Positions 1 to 6,923 are shown, numbered from the stretch's first letter. The stretch is 24,586 bases of DNA from an uncultured Prevotellaceae bacterium (GCA_902800435.1 CADCEQ010000037.1:1-24586); one strand, 5' to 3'. The notes: a model not told the origin generated them from the sequence alone. Program-made: numbers and translations.

Positions 1-98
1 CAAGAAATTCCATCGCTGTTTTCGTGGAATACCCAGATTGTATGCAATCTGTGGATGGCTGCCGCGAAAAGAGTCATGGAATCGTGCAATGGTTCTTG
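1..98. repeat. Long imperfect hairpin A
   Basis: Positions 8-27 pair with 62-81 (16 Watson-Crick pairs plus 2 G-U of 20). Inside, CAGATTG (34-40) pairs perfectly with CAATCTG (45-51) around a TATG loop. Outside, CAAGAA (1-6) pairs perfectly with TTCTTG (93-98). The outer stem reaches base 1, so the structure may continue past the window. Confidence 0.6.
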
Positions 99-280
99 GT
101 GTTCCTCCGGGTTGCCCTACCTTTGCAAGGTAAAAAGGCGTTTCTGTGGCGACATCAGCAATGGATGACAGCAAGAGCGAGGAAAGGCGGGGATAATGGA
201 AATGGAAAGTAAAATGTGGATGATGAACGGGAGGGTAAGAGACTATTGCCATGAATATGGATAGCAGGATGACGGTTGAG

Positions 281-343
281 CCATTTCACCGTACAAGTAT
301 GAAGAGGGATCGCTTGCGCCCTCGGTACTTTACAGTGAAATGG
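281..343. repeat. Long imperfect hairpin B
   Basis: CCATTTCAC (281-289) pairs with GTGAAATGG (335-343). After one C-A mismatch, GTA pairs with TAC, and after one bulge AAGTA (295-299) pairs with TACTT (326-330). An inner GAGGG (304-308) pairs with CCCTC (319-323). In total about 17 outer and 5 inner base pairs. Confidence 0.6.
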
Positions 344-365
344 GCCAAGGGTCATCATCCATATC

Positions 366-442
366 GCCTGTGTCAATGCCTTGTGTTCCAAAGCCAGTCA
401 TCCTTTATGGTGACTCGTGGAAAACAAGGCTGTGACATAGGC
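366..442. repeat. Long imperfect hairpin C
   Basis: The 25-nt arms 366-390 and 418-442 are complementary at 21 of 25 positions. Within the loop AGTCA (396-400) pairs with TGACT (411-415), and CC (402-403) with GG (409-410), leaving a 5-nt terminal loop. About 28 Watson-Crick pairs in 77 nt. Confidence 0.6.
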
Positions 443-626
443 TGGCAATGTCTCTTGGCGGGTGCAATTTAGTTAGTTGGAGAAGCGTGGCCGGTGATAC
501 CCATGTCATCGGGTGTGCAGCACCCCGGAATTACTTTTGAGGTCAGATATGTTTCGGGAAAACTTGTGGAAGAAGTGTCGGGCCGAGAATATTGTTGGCG
601 GTGCGCTGACTGAATCAGGAAGCCCA

Positions 627-660
627 CAAAAGGGTGTGTGCCCTGGCACTTGCCCTTTTG
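627..660. repeat. Two-tier hairpin
   Basis: CAAAAGGG (627-634) pairs perfectly with CCCTTTTG (653-660), and inside it GTGC (638-641) pairs with GCAC (646-649). No T-run follows on either strand, so it does not look like an intrinsic terminator. Confidence 0.55.
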
Positions 661-718
661 AGACAACGACATTCCCGGCACAAGCCTGACGCCGACTCTT
701 CGGAACAAGAAAGGTAGA

Positions 719-768
719 AACATACGACCGAGAATATGTTCCTAAAATGTTGGGAGAACAACATTTTA
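719..768. repeat. Adjacent perfect inverted repeats
   Basis: AACATA (719-724) and TATGTT (735-740) form a 6-bp inverted repeat. Immediately after, TAAAATGTTG (743-752) and CAACATTTTA (759-768) form a perfect 10-bp inverted repeat with a 6-nt loop. Neither is followed by a T-run. They sit about 45 bp beyond the stop codon of the minus-strand ATPase gene. Confidence 0.6.
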
Positions 769-813
769 ATGACATGAGGGAGGTGGCGGGTGCTGTGGCT
801 ATTTCTCAGCCTG

Positions 814-2163
814 TTAAATCTCTAAATTGCTCAGCGCATAGAGAGGAACGATGTCCACATGCCGCTGCTCGAAATTATCGTCTGGGTCATAGCGGTCGAA
901 ATGGCCGAAGTTCTCTAATGAGGTTCTGATGGCTTCGTGCAGTCTGCGCTTTCTCATGAAGATCCAGAGGCTCTGCATGCTGCCCTGCGTGTTGGCTTTC
1001 ACTTCAACAGGCAGGACCTTCCCGTCACGAACCCTCAGATAGTCCACTTCTGCATTGCTCCCCTTGGCCGTGTTCTGCCAGTAGTGCATCTCTGGCTTCT
1101 GGAAACAGTCGCGGTATTTCTTCATCTCCAGTCCAGCAAACATCTCCGACGTGCCGCCCTTGTTCACCAAATCCACATCGGATGCCGTCAGGATGTCTGC
1201 TGCAGGAATGTCGAGCATGGTCAGCATCACGCCCAGGTCGAAGAACAGGTACTTCACATAGCTGTTGTTCTCCTCAGCTCCGAGGGGTACGCCTGTGCCG
1301 TCCGTATGTTTCACAGGTGTTATCAGCCCCGCCAGTGTCAGCAGGTGCAGTGCCTCTCTCACGACAGAAGAGTGTACATCCCTTGCGGCTTCAGCATAGA
1401 CAAACTTATTGCCGACCTGAAGAGCCACCGAACGGAGTACCTGACGGAGCAGGACGGGAGACACACGCTTCTTGTATTTGTTGAAGTCGTCCTCGTAGGT
1501 CTGTATGATGTCCGTGTGGACATGCGACACCTCGATATAGCTGTGCGACTCTACCCATTCTGTCACGGCAGCGGGCAGACCGCCAACCAGATAGAATGTG
1601 CGCAGCTGGTCGGTCAGGTCTTTATGAGCCTTCGTAGGCAACGGCTCCTCGCTGGTGGCATTCTTCTTGTAGCTGACGGTCAGGTCAAGCCCTTGTGCCA
1701 TCAGAAATTCGTCGAATGAGAACGGGTACATATAGAGTGACCGTATTCTGCCTACGCCGAAGGATGGCAGCTGTTCGAGCGCAAACTCCAGCAGGGAACC
1801 GGCTGCTATGACGTGCAGCTCGGGGTAGTCCTCCTTGAAGTATCGCAGTGACATAATGGCCTCCTTCGAAACCTGTATCTCATCGATGAACAGGAGTGTC
1901 TCGCCTGGCACGATGGGAATGCCCAGCGTACCGCTCAGCTTCTCACACGTCTTTTTCACGTCAATGTTCTCTGGAAACATCTGGAGCAAGTCGGGCTGCT
2001 TCTCCAGATTGATCTCCACGAAGTATCGGAACTGTTTGCCAAGTTCCCTGACAGCTGTTGACTTGCCCACCTGTCGGGCACCGCGAATCAGAAGCGGTTT
2101 ACGGCGTGGCGATTCTTTCCACGTAATCAACTGTTCGTCTATATGTCTCTTATAATATGCCAT
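814..2163 (-). CDS. AAA ATPase, DUF4143-type
   Basis: This 449-residue protein belongs to the widespread bacterial and archaeal P-loop ATPases with a C-terminal DUF4143 region; their cellular role is not established. A Walker A motif GARQVGKST lies at residues 28-36 and a Walker B LLFIDE at about 90-95, both well formed, so ATP binding is likely. The C-terminal part contains NAEVDYL followed by LPVEVKA, the D...ExK pattern of a PD-(D/E)xK-like nuclease fold that is common in this family. The ATG at 2161-2163 follows a -7 element (TACCTTTG on the minus strand, 2194-2201) with a leader of roughly 25-30 nt. It is on the same strand as the SSB-like and integrase genes and fits island cargo, perhaps in defence or element maintenance (inference). 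Length and motifs look intact. Confidence 0.9.
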   Translation of the reverse strand: MAYYKRHIDEQLITWKESPRRKPLLIRGARQVGKSTAVRELGKQFRYFVEINLEKQPDLLQMFPENIDVKKTCEKLSGTLGIPIVPGETLLFIDEIQVSKEAIMSLRYFKEDYPELHVIAAGSLLEFALEQLPSFGVGRIRSLYMYPFSFDEFLMAQGLDLTVSYKKNATSEEPLPTKAHKDLTDQLRTFYLVGGLPAAVTEWVESHSYIEVSHVHTDIIQTYEDDFNKYKKRVSPVLLRQVLRSVALQVGNKFVYAEAARDVHSSVVREALHLLTLAGLITPVKHTDGTGVPLGAEENNSYVKYLFFDLGVMLTMLDIPAADILTASDVDLVNKGGTSEMFAGLEMKKYRDCFQKPEMHYWQNTAKGSNAEVDYLRVRDGKVLPVEVKANTQGSMQSLWIFMRKRRLHEAIRTSLENFGHFDRYDPDDNFEQRHVDIVPLYALSNLEI

Positions 2164-2193
2164 ATTCTTCTCCGTTTTAGTTCAAAAACGGGG

Positions 2194-2201
2194 CAAAGGT
2201 A
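2194..2201 (-). promoter_or_regulatory. Promoter -7 element of the AAA ATPase gene
   Basis: TACCTTTG on the minus strand matches the Bacteroidetes TAnnTTTG element and lies about 30 bp before the ATG. The nearest TTTG (minus strand, 2225-2228) is 23 bp upstream instead of the usual 19-21, so the -33 box is uncertain. Confidence 0.5.
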
Positions 2202-2213
2202 CGAAAAATATCC

Positions 2214-2312
2214 AAAAGTCAGGGCAAAAAACCGAAAAAATAATCCAAAATACCACCCAAAACCAAAAGTTTGGGCAAAAATATGGTATTTTTTACTATA
2301 AGTTTGGGCAAA
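2214..2312. repeat. Three AAGTTTGGGCAAA-like repeats upstream of the ATPase
   Basis: AAAAGTTTGGGCAAAA (2265-2280) and AAGTTTGGGCAAA (2300-2312) are near-identical, and AAAAGTCAGGGCAAAAA (2214-2230) is a diverged copy. The copy at 2300-2315 is nearly palindromic, with AAGTTTG and CAAACTT around GG. Lying just upstream of the putative promoter, they could be operator sites; the binding protein is unknown. Confidence 0.45.
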
Positions 2313-2331
2313 CTTTTTTATAGACAAAACA

Positions 2332-2361
2332 TTTGGAGCCTGACTTCTGCCAGACTCCAAA
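2332..2361 (-). terminator. Putative intrinsic terminator of the SSB-like gene
   Basis: TTTGGAGCCTG (2332-2342) and CAGACTCCAAA (2351-2361) form an 11-bp stem with an 8-nt loop. The single mismatch is G-U only in the minus-strand transcript, which supports that direction. The following minus-strand sequence is T-rich (TGTTTTGTC) but not a clean T-run. It lies 30 bp after the SSB-like stop codon. Confidence 0.6.
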
Positions 2362-2391
2362 CTAAGTAACGATGGAGAAGAGTGAAGGAGG

Positions 2392-2754
2392 CTACTTGCC
2401 CTCCTTCCCTGCATTTTTCTCTTCCGGCTTTTCTTCGACCGGAGCGACAGACTTGGCTACCAGAATGACGTGGTTGTGCTTGACACCGTCCTTGTCAGTC
2501 CACTCCTCGGGCTTGAAGAAGCCGTCGATAGCGACTCTGTTACCCTTGGCCAGCAGCTCGAAGTCTGCAGTGGACTCGTTCTTACGCCAGCACTCGATTC
2601 TCATAATGGCTGACACTCTCTTCTCCTCGCCCTCCTGCTTCTCTGTGCGGGCTACTGCCAGTGGGAAGCGTGCCACTGAAGCGGTTGTGAACTGACGAAT
2701 CTGAGCGTCCTGGGCGATGAAACCTGAAATCTGGAAATTGTTGTTGTTTTGCAT
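2392..2754 (-). CDS. SSB-like OB-fold protein
   Basis: This 120-residue protein looks like a single-stranded DNA-binding protein of the short type carried on Bacteroidetes mobile elements. The N-terminal 100 residues fit an OB fold: the FQISGFIAQDAQIRQF start, the FPLAVART strand, an IECWRK segment, and AKGNRVAIDGFFKPEEW with the usual 'KG..V.v.G' pattern. It should bind ssDNA in the cytoplasm during replication, transfer or recombination of the element. The tail is short, charged and Lys/Glu-rich, ending GKEGK. It lacks the acidic DDxIPF-type tip through which housekeeping SSBs recruit partners, so it is probably not the chromosomal ssb. It may have a partner-independent or ssDNA-protecting role (inference). 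Confidence 0.75.
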   Translation of the reverse strand: MQNNNNFQISGFIAQDAQIRQFTTASVARFPLAVARTEKQEGEEKRVSAIMRIECWRKNESTADFELLAKGNRVAIDGFFKPEEWTDKDGVKHNHVILVAKSVAPVEEKPEEKNAGKEGK

Positions 2755-3330
2755 AAGACTTTAATTTTTAGGGGTTATTAAATAAATTTTACGTGCAATA
2801 TGGAGCAGGCAAGAGGAAGGCATGAAAAGGTCAAGGAATTACAAGGAAAATTTTGAAAAACCACATTTTCTTTAGCCACTACTTGGCGTCAAGAAGAAAA
2901 TGCGGAAAGCGTGTCGAAATTTTGTGCGGGAATAAGGAACCTGTGACTGGTACTTGCCGAATGCCGCTTGCGCTAAATTTGCAAAGGAAAATTAGTAATA
3001 ACACCGGCTGAAAATGTGTCCGGCAAAACCACCAAAATGTAAGGAAGATGATGGTCATCTGTCAGGTGCTATTTTCAGTAAACCACACGGGATGAATGTA
3101 CGATTATTGGCCCTGCCAGGAGATAAGCTAATAGGAGGGCGACAGGAAGAGTTTATTATACAAGAATAAATTAGGCGTTGAAATGAACGGTCATATAGAA
3201 TACGAATTGTTGAGGGCCGTTGATTCATAGTAGTTATGTAAAGCGAAATGGCTGACATAGGTGTCAAGCATATACATTATAATTATAGGTAAGGCCTCAC
3301 GTGTCTGTCAATGAAGAGCCAATATTTAAT
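2755..3330. other. Gene-free stretch between SSB-like gene and integrase
   Basis: I see no supportable gene; a 70-codon minus-strand frame at 3055-3267 has no recognisable features. The sequence is AT-rich with a few short inverted repeats: TTTATT/AATAAA (3152-3170), AACGG/CCGTT (3186-3222), and GCTGACA with TGTCAAGC near 3250-3269. These are weaker than those in the first 0.8 kb. It may be decayed island DNA. Confidence 0.5.
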
Positions 3331-3374
3331 GGAAGGAAAAAGGTGATGCTCTACCCGAAACAGAGAGCACCACC
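3331..3374 (-). terminator. Intrinsic terminator of the integrase gene
   Basis: Read on the minus strand, GGTGGTGCTCT (3374-3364) and AGAGCATCACC (3352-3342) form an 11-bp stem with one G-U pair and an 11-nt loop. TTTTT follows directly. It lies about 30 bp after the integrase stop codon. Confidence 0.8.
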
Positions 3375-3404
3375 ATCGGCATAAGGAGGCTTAGCAGGGA
3401 AGAA

Positions 3405-4574
3405 TCAGGCTTCTTGTGTCTTTGTTTTGCTTGTTTTACAAATTCTTTTCTCCAAGCCCTTCATAGCAGTTGCGACAGTCGTATCGAGCAACTTAGCGTA
3501 TGTATCACGGGTTTGACGAGTACTTGTATGTCCTAAGATACGCGCTATGATTTCCATATCGACTCCGCCATCATTTAATAATAGCGTAGCACCTGTATGT
3601 CTGGCCCAATGGCTTGTCACAGGCTTGTCAATTTTGGCAGCCTGTGCGACCAACTTTAGATAATCATTGTATTTCTCATTGGAGATAAGCGGCAGTTTGC
3701 CGTCATATTTGATTAAAATGTCTCTTGCTGGCTTCATGACATAAAAGGTGAACTCCACACCTGTTTTGCCTCGCTTCGCGGTGTATACTCCCGTCTTGTT
3801 TATCTGGCTGGTATCGAATGATTCAAGATCTACGTAACTTAGGCATGTATATGTCTGGAATACGAACAGGTCTCGGACACGTTCCAATGATTGGGTTGGC
3901 ATTTCTGCCTTCCTCAATCTATTGAATTCCTCTGGTGTAAGATGCTTCTTCAGTCCATTGTTCTTCTCTTTATTTATTTGAATCCATTTATATGGATTTC
4001 TTTTCAGGCACCCTTCTTCAATGGCATCAAGAATGAAAGAGTTAAGGAAACGATGGTAATTGTTCCACTTCGAATAGGGCTTCATACCTGTTTTAGCCAG
4101 TTCTTCGTCCATGCTGATGATTTTCTTGTCTGTGACATCGGAGAAATAGATAATCTTCCCCCAGTCTTTGAGCCATTTAAGGAATCTGTCATACCTCTCT
4201 GCAGTGTCTTTGCTTTTTCCATATATACGTACTTTTGTACGTTCAACACAGAAGTCATAGAACAGACGCTTGTTTGTTGTCAGTTCTTCCATACGGCGCG
4301 GAATCTCGTCAAGGTTCAGGTTCCCTGATTCAACCATCGCATTGACTACTTTTCGTGCGCGCACCATAATAGAGCCGAGTAATTCATTTAGTTCTGCTGA
4401 ATCAGGGCGGTTGACAACTGTTCCTCTATGCCATTCTTTGGGAAACAGACGAATTCCCGTTGAGACATACTTGGATTTCCTTTCAAGTGTGATTCTTAAC
4501 TCCACAGAAACAGACTTCTTTGGAGTTGCTTTCTTTTTGCGGTCATATACAAAGACCAAAATTGGTACAATCAT
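3405..4574 (-). CDS. Tyrosine recombinase / integrase, Bacteroides type
   Basis: This 389-residue tyrosine recombinase would cut and join att sites to integrate and excise the island. The N-terminus (residues about 1-50) resembles the arm-binding domain of Bacteroides integrases, and a SAM-like core-binding domain covers about 100-200. The catalytic domain shows H322-W-A-R325, H349 in ILGHT, and the nucleophile Y359 in DTYAKL. K270 in RGKT fits the beta-hairpin lysine. The usual first Arg (TGLRxxE) is replaced: the segment reads TCLSYVDLES, with S246 at that place, as is known for the CTnDOT integrase. The gene lies about 290 bp from the 3' end of tRNA-Ser, a classic island-edge position. Candidate arm sites lie directly upstream and a clear terminator downstream. 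Nothing suggests truncation. Confidence 0.93.
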   Translation of the reverse strand: MIVPILVFVYDRKKKATPKKSVSVELRITLERKSKYVSTGIRLFPKEWHRGTVVNRPDSAELNELLGSIMVRARKVVNAMVESGNLNLDEIPRRMEELTTNKRLFYDFCVERTKVRIYGKSKDTAERYDRFLKWLKDWGKIIYFSDVTDKKIISMDEELAKTGMKPYSKWNNYHRFLNSFILDAIEEGCLKRNPYKWIQINKEKNNGLKKHLTPEEFNRLRKAEMPTQSLERVRDLFVFQTYTCLSYVDLESFDTSQINKTGVYTAKRGKTGVEFTFYVMKPARDILIKYDGKLPLISNEKYNDYLKLVAQAAKIDKPVTSHWARHTGATLLLNDGGVDMEIIARILGHTSTRQTRDTYAKLLDTTVATAMKGLEKRICKTSKTKTQEA

Positions 4575-4629
4575 ATTAAAAATAGTTAAATTTGTTGCTC
4601 TTGCATTTTTTTAGTTCATTTTTATCCAA

Positions 4630-4675
4630 GTGGTAAAACATCCGAAGTAGGGTGGTAAAACATGTGGTAAAACAT
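4630..4675. repeat. Three direct repeats GTGGTAAAACAT, candidate integrase arm-type sites
   Basis: GTGGTAAAACAT occurs exactly at 4630-4641, 4652-4663 and 4664-4675. The last two abut and the first is offset by 22 bp, about two helical turns. Short direct repeats beside an integrase gene at an element end are typical of arm-type binding sites for the integrase N-terminal domain (family knowledge); binding itself is inferred. Confidence 0.6.
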
Positions 4676-4680
4676 TTCGT

Positions 4681-4710
4681 TCACGTCTTCTCATGTTATC
4701 TCACGTTATC
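4681..4710. repeat. Three tandem decamers next to the arm-type repeats
   Basis: TCACGTCTTC, TCATGTTATC and TCACGTTATC run head to tail with exact 10-bp phasing. One helical turn per unit suggests a cooperative protein-binding site, for example for an excisionase or host factor. A perfect 12-bp palindrome, CCCTTATAAGGG, follows at 4738-4749. Confidence 0.5.
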
Positions 4711-4801
4711 ACATGGATTTTTCGAGAGGTTTCTATCCCCTTATAAGGGTTGAAACAGAGGCACTTACAAGAGCTAAAATAATAAATGGCTGATTTTCAG
4801 C

Positions 4802-4832
4802 AACAAAAAAAGGAAGCCGCTTTAACGGTTTC
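4802..4832 (-). terminator. Intrinsic terminator of tRNA-Ser
   Basis: On the minus strand, GGAAACCG and CGGCTTCC form a stem with one wobble pair around a short loop. A run of seven T follows (the A-run at 4804-4810 on the plus strand). It lies about 35 bp beyond the tRNA 3' end. Confidence 0.75.
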
Positions 4833-4840
4833 CTTTCAGT

Positions 4841-4877
4841 TTTGCGGAGAGTGAGGCTCCTTTTGCGGAAGGTGAGG
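4841..4877. repeat. Near-direct repeat overlapping the tRNA-Ser 3' end
   Basis: TTTGCGGAGAGTGAGG (4841-4856) and TTTGCGGAAGGTGAGG (4862-4877) match at 14 of 16 positions with a 21-bp offset. The second copy is the 3' end of the tRNA plus flank. The first may be a scar of an earlier insertion at this tRNA or an attachment-site remnant (inference). Confidence 0.4.
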
Positions 4878-4953
4878 GATTCAAACCCCCGATACCCGAA
4901 AGGGGTATACCGGATTTCGAGTCCAGCGCGATCGATCACTCTGCCAACCTTCC
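4866..4953 (-). tRNA. tRNA-Ser(CGA)
   Basis: Read on the minus strand, this 88-nt gene has a 7-bp acceptor stem GGAAGGT/ACCTTCC and discriminator G73, as expected for tRNA-Ser. The anticodon arm is CTGGA-CTCGAAA-TCCGG with anticodon CGA, reading UCG. A long variable arm (ATACCC/GGGTAT) marks a class II tRNA, and the T arm GGGGG-TTTGAAT-CCCTC is intact. CCA is not encoded. The 3' end faces the integrase, so this tRNA is the probable insertion landmark of the island. Confidence 0.95.
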
Positions 4954-4971
4954 TTTCGCATTTTGCGGGTG

Positions 4972-5003
4972 CAAAGTTAATGCTTTTTTTAGAAACAACC
5001 AAA
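4972..5003 (-). promoter_or_regulatory. Promoter of tRNA-Ser
   Basis: On the minus strand TTTG (5003-5000) is followed after exactly 20 bp by TAACTTTG (4979-4972), a near-perfect Bacteroidetes -33/-7 pair. The tRNA 5' end is 18 bp further on. Confidence 0.75.
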
Positions 5004-5043
5004 AATAATTGGCAGAAAAAGTACACAATTCAAGAAATTTGTT

Positions 5044-5051
5044 TATCTTTG
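5044..5051 (+). promoter_or_regulatory. -7 element upstream of cdd
   Basis: TATCTTTG matches TAnnTTTG and lies 20 bp before the cdd ATG at 5072. No good -33 box is visible. It is divergent from the tRNA-Ser promoter about 40 bp away. Confidence 0.5.
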
Positions 5052-5071
5052 CCACATAAAAACAGCCTATT

Positions 5072-5545
5072 ATGAAAAAAGTGGAACTGAAAACCTCTAT
5101 TCGGGAATGTCAATTTGAGGAACTGAGCCAAGCGGAGCAGCACCTTATTGAGCAGGCCATCGAGGCCACCAACCGTTCGTATGCCCCCTACTCGAAGTTC
5201 AGAGTGGGCGCCTGCCTGCTTCTGAACAATGGCGTCGAGGTCATAGGTTGTAATCAGGAGAATGCCGCCTATCCCGTTGGGCTTTGTGCCGAGCGCTCGG
5301 CCATCTTTGCTGCCGGAGCGCAGTATCCCGACGTGCCTGTCAGGATGATTGCCATTGCCGCCCGAACGCCTGAGGGAGAACTGCAGGACGAGCCGGTGTC
5401 GCCCTGTGGCTCATGCCGTCAAGTGCTCATTGAGACTGAGACGCGCTTCAGCCAGGAGGTGCGCATCCTGCTCTACGGGCGCAACAGAATTTACGTCATC
5501 GACGGCATCAAGCAGCTGATGCCCCTGTCGTTTACAGAGTTTTAG
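5072..5545 (+). CDS. cdd: Cytidine deaminase
   Basis: This 157-residue protein is a homotetrameric-type cytidine deaminase, converting cytidine and deoxycytidine to uridine and deoxyuridine for pyrimidine salvage in the cytoplasm. The zinc site is complete: C72-A-E74 in CAERSA, where the Glu is the proton shuttle, and P111-C112-G-S-C115 in PCGSCRQ. The substrate-binding FRVGA segment is at residues 43-47. Length is normal for the family. The gene stands alone downstream of a TATCTTTG element. Its TAG stop overlaps by 3 bp the TAA of the convergent lipoprotein gene, leaving no intergenic terminator. Confidence 0.96.
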   Translation: MKKVELKTSIRECQFEELSQAEQHLIEQAIEATNRSYAPYSKFRVGACLLLNNGVEVIGCNQENAAYPVGLCAERSAIFAAGAQYPDVPVRMIAIAARTPEGELQDEPVSPCGSCRQVLIETETRFSQEVRILLYGRNRIYVIDGIKQLMPLSFTEF

Positions 5546-6876
5546 TAGCAGCCCATGCCCTGAGCCGTCGACAGTGAGTCGAGGTGGAAGTCGTAGTCAA
5601 GATTCTCTTCGTCAATCTTCACGAAGTGCTTCTTGCCTTGTATGGAGTCCTTGGGCGTTTCCCAAAGAATTTGCTTGAAGCTGACGGTGTCGCCCTCCAC
5701 TTCGGGCGTTCGCATCAGGCAATTGTAGAACAAGTATTGGAAAGCCTTAGTCGAGTCGTTAGCCTCGCCCATGATCTCGTCGTCTTCATAACCCGTGAAA
5801 ATGCTGTTCGTACACAACAGCACCAAATCAGCATAGTTAGTGAAGCGCAGCGCCACACCCCGATTGGCCGAAAAGGGATAGAACTGAGCCATCGTGCACT
5901 TGTCGATGTCGGCAATTCCGCCATAGACGGCCAGACAGTCGCCCAGGGTATTGGTCAGCTGGCAATTATAGAGTCCGATGTTGCTGTTGTAGGCTACGAC
6001 GCCGTCGCCCTTGGCATTATGAACCAGGCAGCGGGTCATCGTCAGCCGTTGGGTGGCAGAGTCGAGCCGGGCTGAGTCTTCAAGCAGCACGGCCGTCATT
6101 GCATTGCGTATTTCGGTATCGGTCATCAGGTTTTTATGTGACGAACGTGAGAAGGTTACGCCCTTCCACTGACCGCTCACACGATTGTAGGGCAGGTAGT
6201 CGAACATGTGGTCGAGCCGGTCGCCGCGCATCACGACGTTCTCCGTTACCAGACTGCCGCCGACGTTCAGCCCCGCGCCGTCGTGAAAGTAGAGGGTGGT
6301 GTTGCGTATTGTCAGTACGGCGCCGCTGTCGACCTTGATACCGTCGCCATAGACGACGATAGGCCTCGCCGACTCAATGAGCGTGTCGGCAGCTATCGTC
6401 AGACCTCTTACGGGGATAGCATCCCACGAATGAGCCCTCAGCACGACGCGCTGCTCAACGCCGCTCTCCAGCGTGAAGACGAGCGCATCCTCAAGCTGTT
6501 GCGGCTCCAGTTGCTTGTTCTCGGGAGCTGTCAGCTCGACAAACACGCGGATGCTGTCGCCCTTTCTCACCTCAAGATCGCTGACGACCGAGCCCATCGT
6601 GTTGTCGAGGTAGGAGCCGTCGACGTTGGCGCGGAAGCCCGTCTGGTTGCCGTTCTTCAGCTTGACCGTTGTCAGCCTGATGCCGTCGGCCGAGTTATTG
6701 AAAACCCAGAAGGTGTAGGTGCTGGAGCCAACCGTCGAGAAAACGGTGTCCATCTTCACGGTATCGGTCGAGAAAGTCAGCCGGTTACTGCGGTCGGTTG
6801 AGAAAGTATCGTCGTCGGAGCAGGCTGCAATCAGACTGCCCAGCAACAGTAAAGGTAGGAGAACACGCTTCATCAT
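5542..6876 (-). CDS. Surface lipoprotein with predicted beta-helix domain
   Basis: This 444-residue protein starts with a lipoprotein signal peptide: MMKR, a Leu-rich core, and a LIAAC lipobox with the lipidated Cys at 19. The mature N-terminus CSDDD matches the acidic Ser-Asp-rich signal that sends Bacteroidetes lipoproteins to the cell surface. Residues about 155-400 have short repeated turns (IRNTTLYF, FHDGAGLNVGGSLV, MTRCLVHNAKGDGVVAY, IGLYNCQLTNTLGDCLAVYGG, ADIDKC) typical of a right-handed parallel beta-helix of the NosD or pectate lyase type. No catalytic residues can be named. It follows the glycogen phosphorylase gene by 47 bp on the same strand with no visible terminator, so co-transcription is likely. 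Function unknown; surface polysaccharide binding or processing is possible (inference). Confidence 0.8.
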   Translation of the reverse strand: MMKRVLLPLLLLGSLIAACSDDDTFSTDRSNRLTFSTDTVKMDTVFSTVGSSTYTFWVFNNSADGIRLTTVKLKNGNQTGFRANVDGSYLDNTMGSVVSDLEVRKGDSIRVFVELTAPENKQLEPQQLEDALVFTLESGVEQRVVLRAHSWDAIPVRGLTIAADTLIESARPIVVYGDGIKVDSGAVLTIRNTTLYFHDGAGLNVGGSLVTENVVMRGDRLDHMFDYLPYNRVSGQWKGVTFSRSSHKNLMTDTEIRNAMTAVLLEDSARLDSATQRLTMTRCLVHNAKGDGVVAYNSNIGLYNCQLTNTLGDCLAVYGGIADIDKCTMAQFYPFSANRGVALRFTNYADLVLLCTNSIFTGYEDDEIMGEANDSTKAFQYLFYNCLMRTPEVEGDTVSFKQILWETPKDSIQGKKHFVKIDEENLDYDFHLDSLSTAQGMGCY

Positions 6877-6923
6877 ATACCTTATTAACGTATTCCCCTA
6901 CCCTTTTATTGTGCAGACCTCAC

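Larger units (their letters stand above)
1..813. other. Gene-free, hairpin-rich region, truncated by window edge
   Basis: No convincing protein-coding gene is seen here; open frames are all under 90 codons, overlap on both strands and resemble no known family. Instead the stretch holds at least five substantial inverted repeats in series (1-98, 281-343, 366-442, 627-660, 719-768) and smaller ones, such as CTAT/CCAT with ATGG/ATAG at 242-263 and a GGGTG/CACCC pair at 511-525. Several arm mismatches would be G-U pairs in a plus-strand transcript, although hairpin 281-343 fits the minus strand better, so the transcribed strand is unresolved. It lies beside the 3' end of the minus-strand AAA ATPase gene inside the putative island. 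It may be a structured RNA, a palindrome-rich DNA element such as an origin or transfer site, or relic sequence. I cannot assign it to a known RNA class. Confidence 0.5.

Noticed and set aside
1..813. CRISPR array or known structured RNA (RNase P, tmRNA, SRP, group II intron domain V)
   Set aside because: There are no regularly spaced identical direct repeats, and I could not find the conserved core motifs of these RNAs by eye.
937..1719. 260-codon plus-strand open frame
   Set aside because: It is fully antisense to the well-supported AAA ATPase gene and has no family features.
3055..3267. 70-codon minus-strand open frame
   Set aside because: No recognisable family, no signal or domain, and no promoter; chance frame in AT-rich DNA.
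4733..5026. 97-codon minus-strand open frame containing RYTPFGYRGFESLTF
   Set aside because: It runs through the tRNA-Ser gene and its terminator; this peptide is a translation of the tRNA sequence, not a real protein.
5540..5546. Frameshift or truncation of cdd or the lipoprotein gene at their overlap
   Set aside because: Both proteins end at natural lengths; the two genes are simply convergent with overlapping stop codons.
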